From an uncultured Bacteroidales bacterium (GTDB taxonomy: Bacteria > Bacteroidota > Bacteroidia > Bacteroidales > Paludibacteraceae): 35,094 nt of DNA. Within the stretch, counting starts at the first letter, position 1, and the number at the start of each line of letters is the position of its first letter. The translations under genes and the position numbers were made by a program. Location: positions 1 to 35,094 of the forward strand of contig CALUML010000010.1 of the NCBI GenBank assembly GCA_944321745.1, given 5' to 3'. This document shows, one piece after another, positions 33,680-35,094 of this stretch. Under the pieces are notes generated by a model. The model ran no database searches, had not been told where the DNA came from, and was given only the letters and a program-made list of their open reading frames with translations.

Positions 33680-33687
33680 GTCGTATC

Positions 33688-35094
33688 ATGATTAGTTTTT
33701 TGGTATCCATAGTCGTGCTGGTGTTAGGCTATGTGTTTTATGGAAAACTGGTGGAGCGCATATTCGGTGCCGACACCAAGAGGCCCACGCCAGCCGTGGC
33801 CAATCCGGATGGGGTGGACTATGTGGAGTTGCCTTGGTGGAAAGCCTTTTTGATTCAGTTTCTGAACATTGCCGGGTTAGGCCCCATATTCGGTGCGATT
33901 ATGGGGGTGATGTTTGGCGAGGCTGCTTTCCTGTGGATCGTGCTGGGCACGATATTCGCAGGAGGGGTACACGACTATCTGTCGGGCATGATTTCGTTGC
34001 GGCGCAACGGGGCGAGCCTGCCAGAGATTGTGGGCATGGAGCTTGGCAATGGCGTGAAGCAGTTCATGCGGGTATTCTCCCTGTTGCTGATGATATTGGT
34101 GGGGGCGGTGTTCGTGTCCGGACCGGCGGGATTGCTGGCGGGACTGACGCCCGAGTCGCTCGACATGACTTTCTGGGCGGTAGTCATCTTCCTGTATTAT
34201 GTGCTGGCCACCTTGTTGCCCATAGACAAGCTGATAGGCAAGATATATCCCGTATTCGGGTTCGCTCTCCTGTTTATGGCAGTCGGCATCTTTGTGGCCA
34301 TGCTGGTGAACAAAGCCCCGATAGCCGAGTTTACGGAAGGTTTTGCCAATCAGCATCCCGAGCACCTGCCGGTGTTCCCCATCATGTTCGTGTCGATAGC
34401 CTGCGGGGCCATCTCGGGTTTCCATGCCACGCAGTCGCCCCTCATGGCGCGTTGCTTGCAGAATGAGCGGTATGGCCGCCGGGTGTTTTACGGCAGCATG
34501 GTGGCCGAAGGTATCGTGGCGTTGATATGGGCGGCGGCGGCTTCCAGCTTTTGGGGGTCGGTGCAGGGCTTGCAGGAATTTGTGGCCGGGTTGGCTCCCA
34601 CGGAGAATAAGGCCGCCGTGGTGGTGGATGTGATTTCCAAGGAGTGGCTGGGCACGTTCGGTGGCATCCTGGCTTTGATTGGCGTGATTGCCGCACCGAT
34701 CACGTCGGGCGACACGGCCCTGCGGTCGGCGCGGCTGATTGCAGCCGATTTCCTGAAACTGGACCAGCGCACCATGAAGAAACGCCTGCTCATCTCTGTG
34801 CCCATTTTCATCCTGACGTTTGTGGTGTTGCAGATTAACTTCGATGTGTTGTGGCGTTATTTTGCCTGGTGCAACCAGACGCTGGCCATGTTTACTTTAT
34901 GGGCGGTGACGGTGTATCTGGCCAGGCGGCGCAAGGTATATTGGGTGTCTTTGCTGCCCGCCTTGTTCATGACGGCGGTCAGCGTGTGCTACATCCTGAT
35001 AGCTCCGGAGGGATTCGGCTTGTCGGGTGCCATCTCGTATCCCATCGGCATCGTGGCGTGCCTGGCCACGGGTGTCATGTTCTTCCTGAAATGG
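33688..35094 (+). CDS. cstA: Carbon starvation protein A (pyruvate/peptide transporter), 3' end cut by window
   Basis: An open frame runs from ATG 33688 to the window edge (469 codons, no stop). The N-terminus MISFLVSIVVLVLGYVFYGK is followed by ALPWWK-like VELPWWKAFLIQFLNIAGLGPIFGAIMG, HDYLSGMISLRRNGASLPEIVG, and later CGAISGFHATQSPLMARCL. All are hallmarks of the CstA family of inner-membrane transporters, linked to peptide or pyruvate uptake. The short form typical of Bacteroidota (about 480 residues) would end just past the window. No promoter -7 motif is seen between the upstream gene and the ATG; the composite repeat occupies the leader. Confidence 0.93.
   Translation, partial: MISFLVSIVVLVLGYVFYGKLVERIFGADTKRPTPAVANPDGVDYVELPWWKAFLIQFLNIAGLGPIFGAIMGVMFGEAAFLWIVLGTIFAGGVHDYLSGMISLRRNGASLPEIVGMELGNGVKQFMRVFSLLLMILVGAVFVSGPAGLLAGLTPESLDMTFWAVVIFLYYVLATLLPIDKLIGKIYPVFGFALLFMAVGIFVAMLVNKAPIAEFTEGFANQHPEHLPVFPIMFVSIACGAISGFHATQSPLMARCLQNERYGRRVFYGSMVAEGIVALIWAAAASSFWGSVQGLQEFVAGLAPTENKAAVVVDVISKEWLGTFGGILALIGVIAAPITSGDTALRSARLIAADFLKLDQRTMKKRLLISVPIFILTFVVLQINFDVLWRYFAWCNQTLAMFTLWAVTVYLARRRKVYWVSLLPALFMTAVSVCYILIAPEGFGLSGAISYPIGIVACLATGVMFFLKW

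Overview
The window comes from a Bacteroidales bacterium (phylum Bacteroidota). The evidence is a SusC/SusD outer-membrane pair, recurrent promoters with the Bacteroidota -7 motif TAnnTTTG (often with TTG or TTTG about 18-20 nt upstream), an Hc1-like small basic protein, and start codons without Shine-Dalgarno sequences. Most genes are GC-rich; the stretch from about 26.2 to 29.3 kb is visibly more AT-rich. No species is claimed.

Layout. 0.2-2 kb: an inner-membrane PspC/GIN-domain protein. 2.5-6.1 kb (minus): an apparent operon of rhomboid protease, PorV/PorQ-like barrel and helix-hairpin-helix barrel protein. 6.2-7.9 kb (minus): a stand-alone trpB2 preceded by a promoter, a 27-residue leader peptide with three Trp codons, a competing RNA stem and an intrinsic terminator, which together form a tryptophan attenuator. 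8.1-10.1 kb (minus): two tandem paralogues of a secreted/barrel protein, one broken. 10.1-10.5 kb: a gutted zeta-toxin gene next to an intact 48-residue antitoxin-like ORF. 10.5-16.4 kb (minus): gcvT, pepT, a fosmidomycin-resistance-type MFS exporter, rarA and a B3/B4-domain protein. 16.9-18.9 kb (plus): an outer-membrane barrel protein and a GNAT-like protein. 18.9-20.2 kb: a repeat-rich gap with a MITE-like element and a 23-bp tandem array. 20.2-29.5 kb (plus): a SusC/SusD locus with a zinc metallopeptidase lipoprotein, a DUF4302-type lipoprotein and a secreted protein with a sorting-type tail. 29.8 kb: tRNA-Cys (minus). 30.0-31.1 kb: rpsF-rpsR-rplI. 31.4 kb: Hc1-like protein. 31.9-33.5 kb: a secreted InlB-repeat protein. 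33.7 kb to the edge: cstA, cut off at its 3' end.

The most distinctive non-coding content is a set of short phased repeats in the gaps. Several consist of 7-nt units and lie against or inside start codons. A composite element (palindromic CTGCG-rich part followed by GAAATYT heptads) sits immediately upstream of three unrelated genes, always in the same orientation toward the gene. The strongest regulatory find is the trpB2 attenuator. The locus most likely to hold undescribed biology is the SusCD/metallopeptidase/DUF4302 cluster. All functional calls come from reading the sequence and from family knowledge; no search was run.
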